Of a stretch of 64,000 nucleotides of DNA, positions 1 through 19,699 are shown piece by piece (the first letter of the stretch is position 1; every line of letters begins with the position of its first letter). The notes under the pieces were generated by a model that worked only from the letters and a program-made list of their open reading frames with translations, ran no database searches and had not been told where the DNA came from. Position numbers and translations under genes: made by a program. The DNA comes from Scortum barcoo (lineage: Eukaryota > Chordata > Actinopteri > Centrarchiformes > Terapontidae): the NCBI GenBank assembly GCA_023238725.1, contig CM041547.1:20384744-20448743 (forward strand), given 5' to 3'.

Positions 1-5
1 CTCAC

Positions 6-8373
<8,368 letters not shown>

Positions 8374-8415
8374 CTCTCAGGGGAAACTGGGAATGTGTGG
8401 CAGCAGCAAGTACCC

Positions 8416-9690
8416 CTGTGAAGAGAGAAGACCACAGGAAATAAAACATTGATCAGACTCAATCTATGTCCAGTCGATCATGCATATTTGTACAATTCCC
8501 TCCACACTTCATCACTTGTTCAAGTTTTACAGCAGCTATGCTCCATAATCACAATTGCTTATTTTAGAAATGGACCAACTCTTTGGACGTAATAGTAAAG
8601 ACAGCAAAACGGAGATCATGAAAACATTTGCTTTTCTTAAAAAGGGGCAGTTCATCCATTTTCATCTTTCCTGGAGCACCAAAATTCACCAGACAAGATC
8701 GGATCTGACCTGCCGAGGCCCGAAGATACCAACCAGAGCTCATCGCAATATCACACACTCAAAGCTCTGTGATAGTACATATGAAAAACCCACCCCAGTG
8801 TCAAACTACAGCCTCACTGATAATCTCAGTCACATATAAACTGTGAGTCAGTCACAGCTGAGAGTCGCCAGTGAACTCAAAGTAGTTCAATAACCTCTGA
8901 ATCAACGTGCAGGGTGAGTGATTATTTTAGGAGAGTGATGCTGCTGTGGTGATTTTCAAATGTTTTGTTTGTCAAAACGTACTCAAAATGTCTCAGTACT
9001 GTTGTGTGAAATAAAACCAAACTCTCTAAACCACAACCAATGACAGGAAAACATTTCTTATGTTACTGAGAGGTGAAGTGTCTTTTCACGTAATGTCCAA
9101 TCCTGAAGTTACATCAATCTGTGACAGATGGTCAGTCACTGGACGGAAATAAGATTATTCTCAAAACTGATAATTTATATAATTTATGAGCAACAAGTCT
9201 GCTACTAAAGAGACGAAACAGTGTGAGCAAGATGTGAACTTTATACACACAGAGGGTCATTTAAACTGTCGCTTTCTGAGTCTGAACTATAATTAAAAAA
9301 CACATGTAGATGAGGCTTTATTCAACAAGACTCAACCACAGCATCACACACACAGACGACTATTAAAAGCCAGAGAAGGACCAGCTGTTCATAGTAAAAA
9401 CTTTGGGTCTGTCCAGCTGTTTGTGTTTACATTTACAAAGAAATAACAGTTAAGCTAGCTGCTGTTAGCACTCGTAGCTAACGTTGGCCAGGCCTAGCCG
9501 GATTTAATAGTTAACGTTACATTTCGCTATGTAACACACAGCAAACCCGCTGTTTTAAAGTCTTGTCTCACATAATACAAACACGAGTTTCCTGGTAGTC
9601 ACTACACAACCGGTTCCGTCGCTAAAATGTCACTAAATTTGATAATTAAGCTACAAAGAAACACAAGCCCGACTAGCTTGCTAACTCGTC
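8416..9690. other. smarca4 first intron, no further gene seen
   Basis: This is the intron between the presumed untranslated exon and coding exon 1. It contains no coding exon that I can recognise on either strand. Open stretches at 8555-8839 are short and lack family resemblance. The sequence is AT-moderate and unique in appearance. Confidence 0.6.
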
Positions 9691-10420
9691 CTGATACCAC
9701 AACATAAGCCGACGGCGACTAGCATGCATGCTAGTTGAACTAGCCGAGCCGGCCATGCTCCACCAGGCCAATTAGGCACAAAAAAATGCGTTTTTCGCGG
9801 AGATTATCGTCCAGATGCGGCCACATGAGAGAGGTCGGCGCATCCCTCCCGGCCGGGGCTGATTGATCCAACGCGCCTCCCGTACCTTTGGCTCGGTGCT
9901 CTCTGCACATTTCCAAAAACCATTTTCATTCATTGCACACTGTCGCGCCACAGCAGCGCTACTGTAATGTCGGGCTCGTCTTTTTTTCCCCTCAAAAACA
10001 CAACATAAAAAAGGGCACAAGTGTCCTCTATCGGCAGCGTGAAACACACGCCGGGCTCTGTTAGCTTTTTATATAAATTACAGCCGACTTACACAAGTGG
10101 CGAAAGGTGATGTTTGAGTCCACACCGGGCGCAGAGTCTCTCGGTTTTTCCTCCTAGCCAGAAACAAAGACCGACCTACCCAGTTGGTTTTTTTCCTCCA
10201 CCCCCCCCTCCTCTGTCGGCAGATTGTATCGCAGGGACCGGCCTGTGCGGCTCCGCAGCGCCCCCCATCGGCCGCCGCGCTCACTGCCCGCATGCCCAGT
10301 GGAGGCTGCTCGGCTGTGGGGGATGAGAGAGGCAGAGGCCGGCGCGGGGGGATGGGAGAGCCGGCAGACGGCAGGAAGGGAGCATTAACTGAGGCTCTGT
10401 TTCAGTGAGGAAACACTGAA
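9690..10420 (-). promoter_or_regulatory. smarca4: smarca4 CpG-rich promoter and non-coding first exon
   Basis: The segment is much richer in G+C and CpG than its surroundings, as expected for a housekeeping promoter. On the minus strand a GT|GTAAGT donor lies at 10092. The sequence upstream of it (about 10093-10290) would be an untranslated first exon spliced to the acceptor at 8416, before the ATG at 8373. Exon and donor are inferred from position and splice consensus. The transcription start is not resolved, and no TATA box is evident at a suitable distance. Confidence 0.55.
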
Positions 10421-10539
10421 ATACTGCAACATCACTGTACATAAAAGAAAGATAAATAAAATAGAAGTGTTTTCGGTGTCTCGTTATTGTCAGTCTGCAT
10501 TCATGTGCTTGTGCTTGATACCCAGCAATTATTCAATGT

Positions 10540-10700
10540 CAGGGCTGAGACTAACCATCACTTTGATTATTGGTTATTCTGACCAGAGCCTTGTAGTTTA
10601 ACTGATTGTTCGTTTGAGCCAGAAATGGCATTATTATTATTATGTATTACAGGGAAAATGCCTAAAAATGTCACAAAACAAAGAAACAAACAAGATGAAT
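10540..10700 (+). repeat. dispersed teleost repeat (ggctgagactaac type)
   Basis: The segment opens with agggctgagactaaccatca and continues with degenerate copies of the regattat/cgattaat pattern common in fish interspersed repeats, ending in gaaaatgcctaaaaatgtca. Related fragments are seen at 11190-11270 and, inverted, at 45485-45575, where aattaatccaagaagagttt precedes cagctctagctct. The assignment to a DNA-transposon-derived family is from memory of fish repeats, not from a search. Confidence 0.5.
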
Positions 10701-12099
10701 GAAAACACACCATAAACAATGACTGTTGGCACTGATACATTCCCAATGTGCAATAGTTTCATTTTTACACACAACCCTCATTTTCACGTGATCTATTTCA
10801 TATTCAACCAGTTTATGTTGTCATACATTTATGTCATTAAATATTATCTCTATTTATATTTATATTTTACTTTATCTTTATTTAATTTTGTTTTCATATT
10901 TATCTCATATGTACCTTTATATTTTATCTTACCTTCTATGTTATGTTGCCTTTTCTTATATTATTTTATATTTAGATTTTATTTTTAACTTTGTATGACA
11001 AGTGCTGTTATTGCGACTAATGCTCTTTCTGCTGAGCTTAACTTTTTTCCGACCAAAACACACTTCATGAATGGTTGACCCTGTGTTAATTTACATATGA
11101 TGGATAAAAACTGAATCTGAGCATGAAAGTCTGACACGCTTGTTTCATCCACAGCAACAATTTCATACCCAGTTATGTTGAGTCCAAGCTAATCGATAAT
11201 AAAAAAAAAAAAAGCTGATTAATGCTTCTAATTGATTACTAGATAAAGTAATCCTTTAAACCTGAGATCATTTATATTATCTACAACAAGGAGGCCCCTC
11301 TTATGTGGCTTTAGTTGGACCTGAACATGGGCTATAAGATATTATACTCATGTTTACCCACAAAAAGCAGACCACACTGTTTACCTTAATGGCAGAGTTA
11401 AATACTTTTTTAGGAATTGACATTACTGAGAAATGTCATGAAGCATCTTTTTATCTGTAAGTGTCTTTGCATCATAAATAGTTGTTACTGCTGCACACTA
11501 GAGGCTCACTGACATGTGACTGGACAGCCTGAAGGAAACCATCAAACATCCTGTGGTTGGCCACTCAGCTCTGAAGATACCCTGCCGCAGCTCTCTTGAT
11601 TACCTTAAGGGTTAGCTTTCTGCAAATACTTGCAGGGAGTCATTTATTGCAGCATTCAAGGTAAGTAACAGGATGTAGCTTCCTATTGTGCCACCAGTTC
11701 GCAGTTTTTCAGTCTGCAATTTTTCATGACTACAGGAACAATGCTGAACAGTTTGTTAAATTGCTTTATTACAGTTTTAAATAGACATTTTACTATTTCA
11801 GCAAGGCCAAAATGATCATTTTCCATACATGATTATGAAATATTGAATTCTTTAGTTGAACCCTTGTGTTCTCTTTTCTCTCCAAAGCCAAACAGTTAGA
11901 GAGAGAAGCTCGTGAATGACAGAGGGACTGGCTGCCAATTTCAAAGAACTAACAAGAACAGCAACAAACCATACCAAGACCACAAAAGAAGAAGTGACAG
12001 TCAGTCCTCCTGTGTATGGGCTCAAAAGGAGGCCTTTATAATACACTGAGAACAAGGACATGAACTCCTTAAAACACATGAGACAGGAAACAGCATCCA

Positions 12100-12850
12100 T
12101 CCAGCTGTCCTGAATGGGAGTTTAACTATCCAGAGAACTATGCCGATGTGTTTTGGTACACAGATCCTGAATCTCTATGATGGTTCTGCTTGTCATTAGC
12201 CTGATGGGATTGTGACAGTCTGCATATCTTTCCCTGTCCTGGTTTTTCAGTTTCAGGGCAGAAAAGGTGCGAGAGTCACCAGAGTCATTCTGGGACCTTA
12301 GAGAGCCTGGTGATGGCCTGGGAAGGAGCCCCATGAGCTTTGGTATAAGTCCAAACAGCGAACAGTGGAACAAACTCCCTTTGACCAGCTGACCTGACTC
12401 TGCTGGAGGAGACCTTCCAGCTGGTTTTGATCGCAGAGCATTTTGATGAAACTGGAGCTTGAGGAACTAGCCTACGTCCACCTCAACACTCCCTGCACTC
12501 AGGATGTTGCTCCGTTGGGCTACACGACAAAAGCTGTGATCAGCCTGCGCATGTTGCTCTATAACTTTTTCCTTCTTTTGAGTGAAAGCAGACTGATGGC
12601 CTCCACAGACAGAATCAGTCAGAAATGTGTGGGCAGGAAGGGGGTCCCCTGGTGAACTGGAGGCTCTACTCAGACCTTAGCAGACCATCTTGGGTTACCA
12701 GGTTAAGGACAACCTGACCAGGCAGGAGCAGGGATTCTGCCTGAACTTCAGTACTACGTCCACCTGTCCATCCAGGAGTGTGGTCGAGACACGAGGGCCA
12801 TGTCTGCAGAGTAATGCATGGAGGGGACTGTCCAAAAGTTAAAGATATAT
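12100..12850 (+). pseudogene. possible decayed galactose-3-O-sulfotransferase-like fragment
   Basis: One plus-strand frame at about 12390-12450 reads LLEETFQLVLIAEHFDET. This resembles the conserved core of Gal3ST enzymes, where a Leu-Val-Leu-Ile-Ala-Glu-x-Phe-Asp-Glu-Ser segment is typical. Further on, near 12650, VNWRLYSDLSRPSW resembles the downstream (W/D)WxLYxHFNxTFW segment. The intervening frame has stops and shifts, and no PAPS-binding motif is legible. Two short similarities in the right order are the only evidence, so a chance match is possible. Confidence 0.33.
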
Positions 12851-13752
12851 AGGTGTGGGGGGGGCACAGAAAAGGAGGATTATGAATTTGGTTGGTTGGA
12901 TTTAGGCCGTTGGACTTTGCTTGAAAGTTAGAGAAAGAAAGTCTGTTCCCCTCTCTCTCTACTGTGTGCTCTAGCTCATCTCCAAAGTCCCTCCCCTTAG
13001 CGTCGCTAAATGTAATTCTTTTTTTTAACGCTCTTCTATTTGCTTATCTTTCCTGCTGTTGCTTTTTTTGTTTAGTGGTTGTTTTTCAGCAACAAAAAAA
13101 ACCTGTTGCAGACCTCCCCATCCAAATAACGTTCACACAACCCCTTAAGGCTCAGAAGGGAGGGTTGTTTTCTTGGTTTAAACTGTTTATTCGAATAAAG
13201 GACAGCAAAAATAATCTAGCTCATGCAAATATCTTCAGTAAACTTTATCTTTCCTGCAAGAAGATATCTGACTTCTTCTTAAGTCATGTTTTTCAGTGTT
13301 TCTCATGTGCAAGTCACATGTTAACAGGAATCCAATTTTCTAATCCATTCAAAGGCAGTACATCCTGTCACATGACAGAGAGACTGTGTATCTCATAGTA
13401 ACACTGCCTTAAGTTTGTCTTAAAGTATTGCATGAAAAGAGAAAACCTTCATTCTTTGCTCCATCAAAGTCCTTCAGGTGATTGATGTTAATTTAAATGT
13501 TCTCCTCTAAAAACTATAAATAAAAAAATACAAATGAGCACAAAAAGCAATAAAAATATAGTAGTGTCTTTACTGATACCTGACCACTTCATTTTACACA
13601 AGCTTTAGGGAGTCCCTGAGCTTATTGCTCGTGGATGTTGAGGACATTGTTTGTTTTTACACTCAGTAGTTACCGCACAGTGTACCTGTCACATTTATAT
13701 GAGATCACTGATCCCTGTATGCCCCTCAGGGCAAATTTTTATCTTCTTCTGT

Positions 13753-16700
13753 TCATAATAGAACAAATTCATCCATGCTGCTACTTGTGTCGATTCTTCT
13801 CCGTTCGCTCTTCCTCTGGATATAGGCGACTTTATTTGTGGGTGTCTTGCTTTGCTCCTCCTGACTTTTTCCCTCTGCAAATATAAACATGGGGTACGTC
13901 TCTGCAGATGTGGAGACGGCCTGTCAGAGAAAAAGACCAAGCAACAATTCAGCCACGGGACAATCCAAAATCAGTCCTACAAATGAATTTTATGGCATTT
14001 TTTAAGGTACACCAGCTTTTCATCATATGTCTGCAACAAAGAAATTCACATCTGGTAAGATACATGCTTATTATGCTATCCAAAAGCTACTCAAATAACC
14101 AAATCAAATAACCAAATCAAATAACCAAAACCAAGTTTTTCACTTTTTCCTACCGAGATATTATATATTTCTTATATGTATATTCTCAAGCACATCATCT
14201 CTGTACTATGTACAGGTATAATTATAATTACAGTTATAATTATTTTTATGCTATATCTTATTTTTCTGTTACGCACTGTGAATTTCCCCGCTGTGGGACT
14301 AATAAAGGAAATCTGAATCTGAATCAGAAATCACATACCTCATTAACATCTGTGCACAGTGATTCAAAGTCCTTTTGGCTTTTAGCATAGAATCCTATGG
14401 TACAGCTGGGGTCCATGCGAGAGAAAGCCATCTTCCTGGGATATTTACAGTGAAACGACTGAATGTGGTGTGGAGAGAAAGCACAAGAAAAGAATACCAA
14501 ATTAGAAAAAGCCGATTTAGGGAATATATTCCTATAAAGTCTGATGTGGCTGTTATCATTACTACAACATTTACATTCAGTTAAGTTTCTGACAGTGAGT
14601 CCTGATCAGTTACTTGAACCCAGGGAGTACATCTGCAGTTGCAAGGGAATACATGAAAATATTATGGAGTAACTCATTTAAAAAAACTGAAATTGCCTCT
14701 TGATTAAAAATACAAATGATCAACATATCGAGTCAGTTGTAACATCTTAAAATCACAACCTGTGACTGAGCGTGTGGAAACTAGTTAGTGAGCAAGCAGA
14801 GTCTAAGTAATCAGCTAACAGTAATGAATTAGTTGTTAATTGTGAAAAAGCACAGTTAAACTAAACAAGATACTGAATGTTTAACTGTATGACAAAAAAA
14901 AGGTCTAGTAATATTTACTTCAAATAAGATCAAATTTAAAAATCAATACAAATTAACACATTTGGAATATGACAGGTGGTGTTGATGAAGGGGTACGTCT
15001 CAATAAAACCGCTGGTCTACCATGACTAAGCGCCGCCGTCACGGTGGGAAACAAAAAGAAGGAAAAAGAAGCAAAAAGAAGAAGAGAATCGTTACTTCCT
15101 CATACCTCCAAGGGAAAGTTCTCCTTTGTTATATCCACTGCGGGCTGACAGTAGTGAGGGTCCAAGTACAGCAGATGGTCATCTTTTGCACAACAGGGCC
15201 AGAGGAAGAGAAGAAACAAAAAGTGAAAGGACTGACATCAAACAGCTGGACACAATAACTCTGATGTATGCTGAACTGCACATACCCTGGAAGCCGACGA
15301 AGAACAAAGAGTGCTTCGGTTTGCCTCCAATAATTCCAATGCAGCATTGTAATGTCAAGAGTTTCTATGGAAAAGAGGAATGAGGAATGAGTTATTGTTC
15401 TCTGTACCACACACTAAAACCTTTCATTTGAATACTGTAATTAATTGCTTTATTGTAACTCATAGTGTGGCTGTACGACATCACGCAACTTCCTGGATCG
15501 CCCCTCTTTAGTAAGTACCCCACTTTAAGAGCCACTGGCAACAAACATTTCCCCTCTAACCTACTTAGCTTACAGACTGAACTTGGGAGTGACTGCATAA
15601 AACATTGCTTAGATACTTTGACACAAGTGATGTAGGAGGGATTGAGGTCTTGTCCTCCAAGTCGCACAGGAACCATGATGATGACAGACTTCCAGGACTG
15701 AGGTGGGGGCCGCTCACACAAGTTCCTTACGTCCTCCAAGTAGACTGAACACACAGAAGAAAAAAGACACACGTAGACACGTCGTGGTTCAGTAATCCCT
15801 CGCACATTTCATTTCAAACTTCAAACAGGTCATGATGAGCATTTCTTTTCTGAAAGACCTTTGTGCCTCCCTCAACAATAGGTGATTTAAATCGCCTGCC
15901 CTGCCCAGTGATACAGAGGGAATGTCAAAATAAGCATAAAGCGCTGATGCATTTCTCTGTTTGTACAGCTGTGTCTCTTTCTGAGCACAGCTGCATTCAG
16001 TGTGGCCATCAGAGGAGAGAGCAAAGGTTACTCACTGGTGCAATCTTGTGCAACATACACGACTAGATCAGGAAGGTCCGCTGATGCTGCAACGGCTTTC
16101 CTGGAACAAAGTGAAGTCTACGGTCACATCTTGATAAAAGTTGGTCAAGACAATCGGACGGACGTGTCATGACTTCAGGCCTCACCGGAGGATATGTGCC
16201 GCGATGGAGGGTCCGTACCAGTCCCCGGCCTTCTTCCCTGAGCTTTTGCCCAACTCCACCAGCTTGTGGATCCCAAAAGGAGCTGTCGGGTGGTCTGCAA
16301 ACCACGACACCACCTGTCTGTGTTTTGCCTCCTGGGGTCTGTCCAGGCAGGAATCCAAGCTCAGCTTTCGAGCCCTCTTACCGGAACCTTCCTTTAAATT
16401 CGGTCTGCGCTCTGCACTGTCTGCGGGGCGCATCACCAGCAGGTCCATGTCATCTTTGACCGCACGCTGGTTCACAGACCAAATCCAACCTTTGAATAAT
16501 TTTAAGATAAAGTAAAATGAGTATTGGACAATGTAGCTAAGATAAAAGTTATTGTAAGACCTGGACAGACTGATTTGTTTTTCACTTGTTGTTAACACTC
16601 AGAAAACTGACTCACTCACAATATATCATGAAGGGGTGGAGAGGACAACAGCTGAGTACTGCTTTTAATATCCAATGTCCAATGTATCCAATGTTGCCTA

Positions 16701-18141
16701 AACCAAACCAAACTGTGACTGAAAACAGCAAGATTTCCTCACCGTAGACTTTGGTACTTTCTATACTATGTCACCTGTCTTCTTAAAGCAGAAAGGACTA
16801 ACGCCTAAGCAGATGAGGGGAAGTGAAACATCTAATAAAAAGCAACCAGTGTTTAGGTATTTAGTGGAGCCGGGTGGTGGGGTGTGAAGGTGCCAGGTGC
16901 ATTCAGGTGCAAGCTGAATTATTATATTATTATTATGAATTATTTTGACTATTAGTAGATTCTTGTAGTTAGATACTTCACTGCCATATTAAGTCTATTT
17001 GGTTCGTTTTTTTATATGATTTCACACCAATTAACAGTAAAAATGGTACTATGTGTGTGAATTAGTGTCTTTGTTCTCTCTGATACCCAGCTTTGAAAGA
17101 GAATTCTCACACATAAACACTGCTTGCTTGTGTACATTTTGAAGCCTACTTGTATTCACTGTAAACATGGCAACACTGTACTGCCCTACAGAGCCAAAAT
17201 GCTCAAACTAAATATTTGATAATCATCATAAAAAGGTATAAAATGAAGGTTTTAGTACTTAAATAGAAATTTCTGTGTTTTCTGCTGTCTGTCATTGGAG
17301 GGCAGTGTAGTATATATTGCCTACTTTTCCATTACAATACATCTATTGCAGGAATGTGCCACAGTTTGTCATAACTTTGAGATCAGACAGATCCTATGAA
17401 AATATTTGTATTAATATGTGTCTGTTCACTTATTCAGCTAGGGAGGTGATGGTGCATTGTGCCTGTGTGTGTTGTCACCTGGTGACATCAGGTGGAGGAG
17501 CAGGCCTTGTGCCAGCAGCATCTGTCCCGTACGCAGGACACAACCCCAGCCGCTGTCCGTGGTCAGAGAGCAGCCTGGCAACTGAGGGAAGCCCCGTCTG
17601 TACGTCAGCCACAGGAGAGACGCAAAAGACAGACGGAAATGCTCTCTCTCACCTGGCACAGTTGCAAAGCTTGAATTAAAATCACAGCTTGCTTTTAGAA
17701 TCACATGAATGAAATACATTCAGAAGAGCCCACTGCTCATTGTCTCACCTTGATCCCTGAGCTCATAGGACTGTCCTAGCATGATCACAGGAGAGCTCTT
17801 GCTGAATTTGGATTTCTGCTTCAAGGTCCAGCCTGAACCAGTAAAAGGGAAAAGAGAAACAGTTTCATCTCACAAAACAAAAGAACACAATCAGATCTGC
17901 TCTTATTATGCAGTAAAAATATAAAACAGTCAGAGCAGTAAAACAGACCGTATTTGACACTGTTCCAGGCGGAGACCAACTTGGATTTGAGTTTGCCTCT
18001 GTCCTCTGACTCCTGGTCTTCCCTGCTCACTTCCAGGTGCTGAGGTCCAGCAGATTCAGTGGAGAGGAAGAGCCAGTCGTCCATGAGCTCATCTGAAGGG
18101 GACTGGCTCTCACAGCAAGCCGAGGAGGAGCTTGGATTCAT
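13753..18141 (-). CDS. atg4d: ATG4D autophagy cysteine protease, complete
   Basis: Cysteine protease that processes and delipidates ATG8/LC3/GABARAP proteins in autophagy. Ten coding exons are 17949-18141, 17749-17832, 17479-17652, 16186-16489, 16036-16100, 15617-15744, 15286-15364, 15106-15182, 14339-14458 and 13753-13920, all GT-AG with consistent phases. They total 1392 bp and 463 aa, close to human ATG4D (474). The catalytic Cys is C130 in DSGWGCVLRTGQM; the Asp and His are D350 and H352 in LYLDPHYCQP. KHRQVVSWFADHP, GKKAGDWYGPS and VPVRLGGQDLNPSY identify the D paralogue rather than A, B or C. The ATG at 18141 is the first in frame. Two features differ from human: the DEVD caspase site is absent, and WxxL-type motifs sit at both ends. 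Confidence 0.96.
14091..14128. repeat. short tandem repeat, about 13-bp unit x3
   Basis: Three near-identical copies of aaataaccaaatc lie in atg4d intron 9. No other role is apparent. Confidence 0.75.
14205..14328 (+). mobile_element. 3' end of a non-LTR retrotransposon in atg4d intron 9
   Basis: An AT-rich stretch ends in gaatttccccgctgtgggac, then taataaaggaaat and a tail of ctgaat repeats. This is a common 3' end of fish LINE-type elements (5'-truncated copies terminating in short tandem units). The tail stops about 10 bases from the atg4d exon 9 donor at 14338. The superfamily is judged from memory. Confidence 0.6.
14600..14800 (+). mobile_element. hAT-like repeat copy (cagggagtacatctgcagttg)
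   Basis: The segment cttgaacccagggagtacat, ctgcagttgcaagggaatac, atgg and gtaactcattt matches, with substitutions, the element at 27430-27600. That copy has gtacctctgcagttgtcagg and gaacatggagagattgtgaa. The shared order shows both are copies of one family. The start of the 27-kb copy (cagtgattcccaaacagggg) looks like a hAT terminal sequence. Confidence 0.5.
18064..18081 (-). other. atg4d: N-terminal LIR-like motif DDWLFL in ATG4D
   Basis: Residues 21-26 are DDWLFL. This fits the LC3-interacting consensus [W/F/Y]xx[L/I/V] preceded by acidic residues. The C-terminus, MDEFVLL (13756-13773), offers a second match, FVLL, at the position where ATG4 proteases carry a C-terminal LIR. Function is inferred from the motif only. 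Confidence 0.5.
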
Positions 18142-18193
18142 CACAGCTGGAGATAACCGAGACTGAGCGTGAAGAATGGCTCACTATCTCCAT
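18110..18193 (-). promoter_or_regulatory. atg4d: overlapping uORF upstream of the atg4d start
   Basis: On the minus strand an ATG at 18193, 52 bases before the main ATG, opens a 27-codon frame (MEIVSHSSRSVSVIS...) that ends at TGA 18110-18112, past the main start codon and in another frame. If the leader is transcribed as inferred from the acceptor at 18200, ribosomes using this ATG could not initiate normally at the main one. Its use is unproven, and the context of the upstream ATG is cac-ATG-g. Confidence 0.4.
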
Positions 18194-19680
18194 GTGAGCC
18201 TGCGCAGACATACAGGGAACATAACATTAACCCATTTGCTCCAAGGACAGAACTTGACATATCTAATACTTACTTACTAGATATGTCTCCATCAGGGTCT
18301 TGTATCGCATGTGTATCACGTTAACCACTGCAAGGTCAATAATTCTCCATGAAAGTAATTAAAGAGGGAAACCATGTGACTGCAGCCTGTGACTCAAGGA
18401 ATTTCATATATGTCAATTTAGCTGCAGCAGGAGAGGTGCTGGCAGCCTTTTCTCCCCCACATTTGGCTTGCTCCCTCTAAAACATCCCATTGGTAGATAC
18501 AGGAGGCAACAAGCAGCAGTCTCATACTGACTGACAAGACATGTACAGTTACATTGATATATATCGGATATTTCAGTAGTGTAGTCAGTGATTAAAGTTA
18601 CTCAGCTACTCAAGACAGCAATGTAAACATACTACAAGTAAAAGTCCTACACTGAAGATGTCACTACTAGAAGTAAAAGTACTTACACAGAAACAAAAAT
18701 GTCTCCTGTGAGCAATGTTATAAACATGACTTTATTTGATTGTTAATACAAATGCATCAGTGTGTAAGTAGTATTTACTGCTGTAGGTAGTCGAGGTGGA
18801 ATATTTTATACACAATTCAGTATTTTAGTCGTCCTGGTTGCCAACCCAGGAGACAGGCCCCTCCAAAAGCTCATGAAACAAGATCTGTATTCACAAATCT
18901 GTATTCATTTGCTGGATTTTTCTCTCTTTGTGTTTTTGTAAAATGTTGGATTGTTTTTGAAATGATCTCCGAGGCGTACAAGGAAAATCTCTGTTTACGA
19001 CTCAAAGACATGCAGAACATGTCACAAGACTCTCAATAAAGAAGATTTCCTTTGGTCACAATCACAAAAGACTGGTCTAATCTTTAAAAGCTGATTGTCC
19101 TTTGTAAGCTTATCATAGTTCTTAAGACTATTATAAGAACATTAAAGTAGTGTAAATGTTAACTTTCCATCATTGAGTGTAAAACATTTGCTGCATGTAC
19201 ACTGTATTTATGATATCTACTGTATGTCACAAACACTGGCTAACTTACTTATATAAAAACTCCGTAGTTACTGTACAAGACAAGACAAAAATGGAAACTG
19301 AACATTTTACAACCACAGATACATGACAATTAAATATGACTCAGATCTCTAAAAACGAAGTCCATTTCTCATTTCCAGACACTATCTAACCTTTCAGCTT
19401 CAGGACTCGCTGTCTCAAAGTCAGAGGATTCACGTATCGTCTTTTACCTTCATGTGGGCTTCATGGTCATTGTGTCTCCTTTAATAAGAGTCTGTCATTG
19501 TGTGAATTTCATTGCAGTCTGTCTATCTATTGTCGTCTCGATGGTTTCAAAGAGTACCAATCATCGAAAAACAAGAAGCACAACGAATTCACACGCACTT
19601 CCTGTTTATACCGGTTACGTGTTGGCACTGCTGTGATTGGTCAACAGAGGACCAATCAGACTGCGCCCCTCTGGATGGTC
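18142..19680 (-). promoter_or_regulatory. atg4d: atg4d 5' leader and promoter with paired CCAAT boxes
   Basis: A possible acceptor (tgtctgcgcag) ends at 18200 and a GAAG|GTAAAA donor lies at 19447. This suggests a non-coding exon at about 19448-19600 spliced to the leader in coding exon 1. Just upstream, attggt (19636-19641) and accaat (19651-19656) form an inverted pair of CCAAT boxes, typical NF-Y sites, next to a small G+C-richer stretch. The intron between (18200-19447) holds a dispersed repeat at about 18575-18800. The exon and start site are inferred. Confidence 0.45.
18575..18800 (-). repeat. dispersed teleost repeat (aagtaaaagt type)
   Basis: The segment contains the repeated strings caagtaaaagtcctac and gaagtaaaagtacttac and the motif ttactcagctactcaag. 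This is the inverse of the widespread fish repeat that reads 'tacttttacttgagta'. The borders are approximate and the family name is not determined. Confidence 0.5.
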
Positions 19681-19699
19681 ATTTTATATCATATAATAT

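Larger units (their letters stand above)
10421..13752. other. intergenic smarca4-atg4d region
   Basis: The region lies between the smarca4 promoter and the atg4d stop codon. It includes a dispersed repeat at about 10540-10700 with fragments near 11190-11270, an AT-rich low-complexity stretch (about 10790-10990) and a possible decayed sulfotransferase fragment (12100-12850). A minus-strand AATAAA at 13186-13191 could serve atg4d, about 560 bp past its stop, but this is weak. No intact gene is visible. Confidence 0.6.

Noticed and set aside
10114..10408. Plus-strand Pro/Gly/Arg-rich frames in the smarca4 promoter
   Set aside because: They are open because of high G+C content, with no conserved sequence and no splice context.
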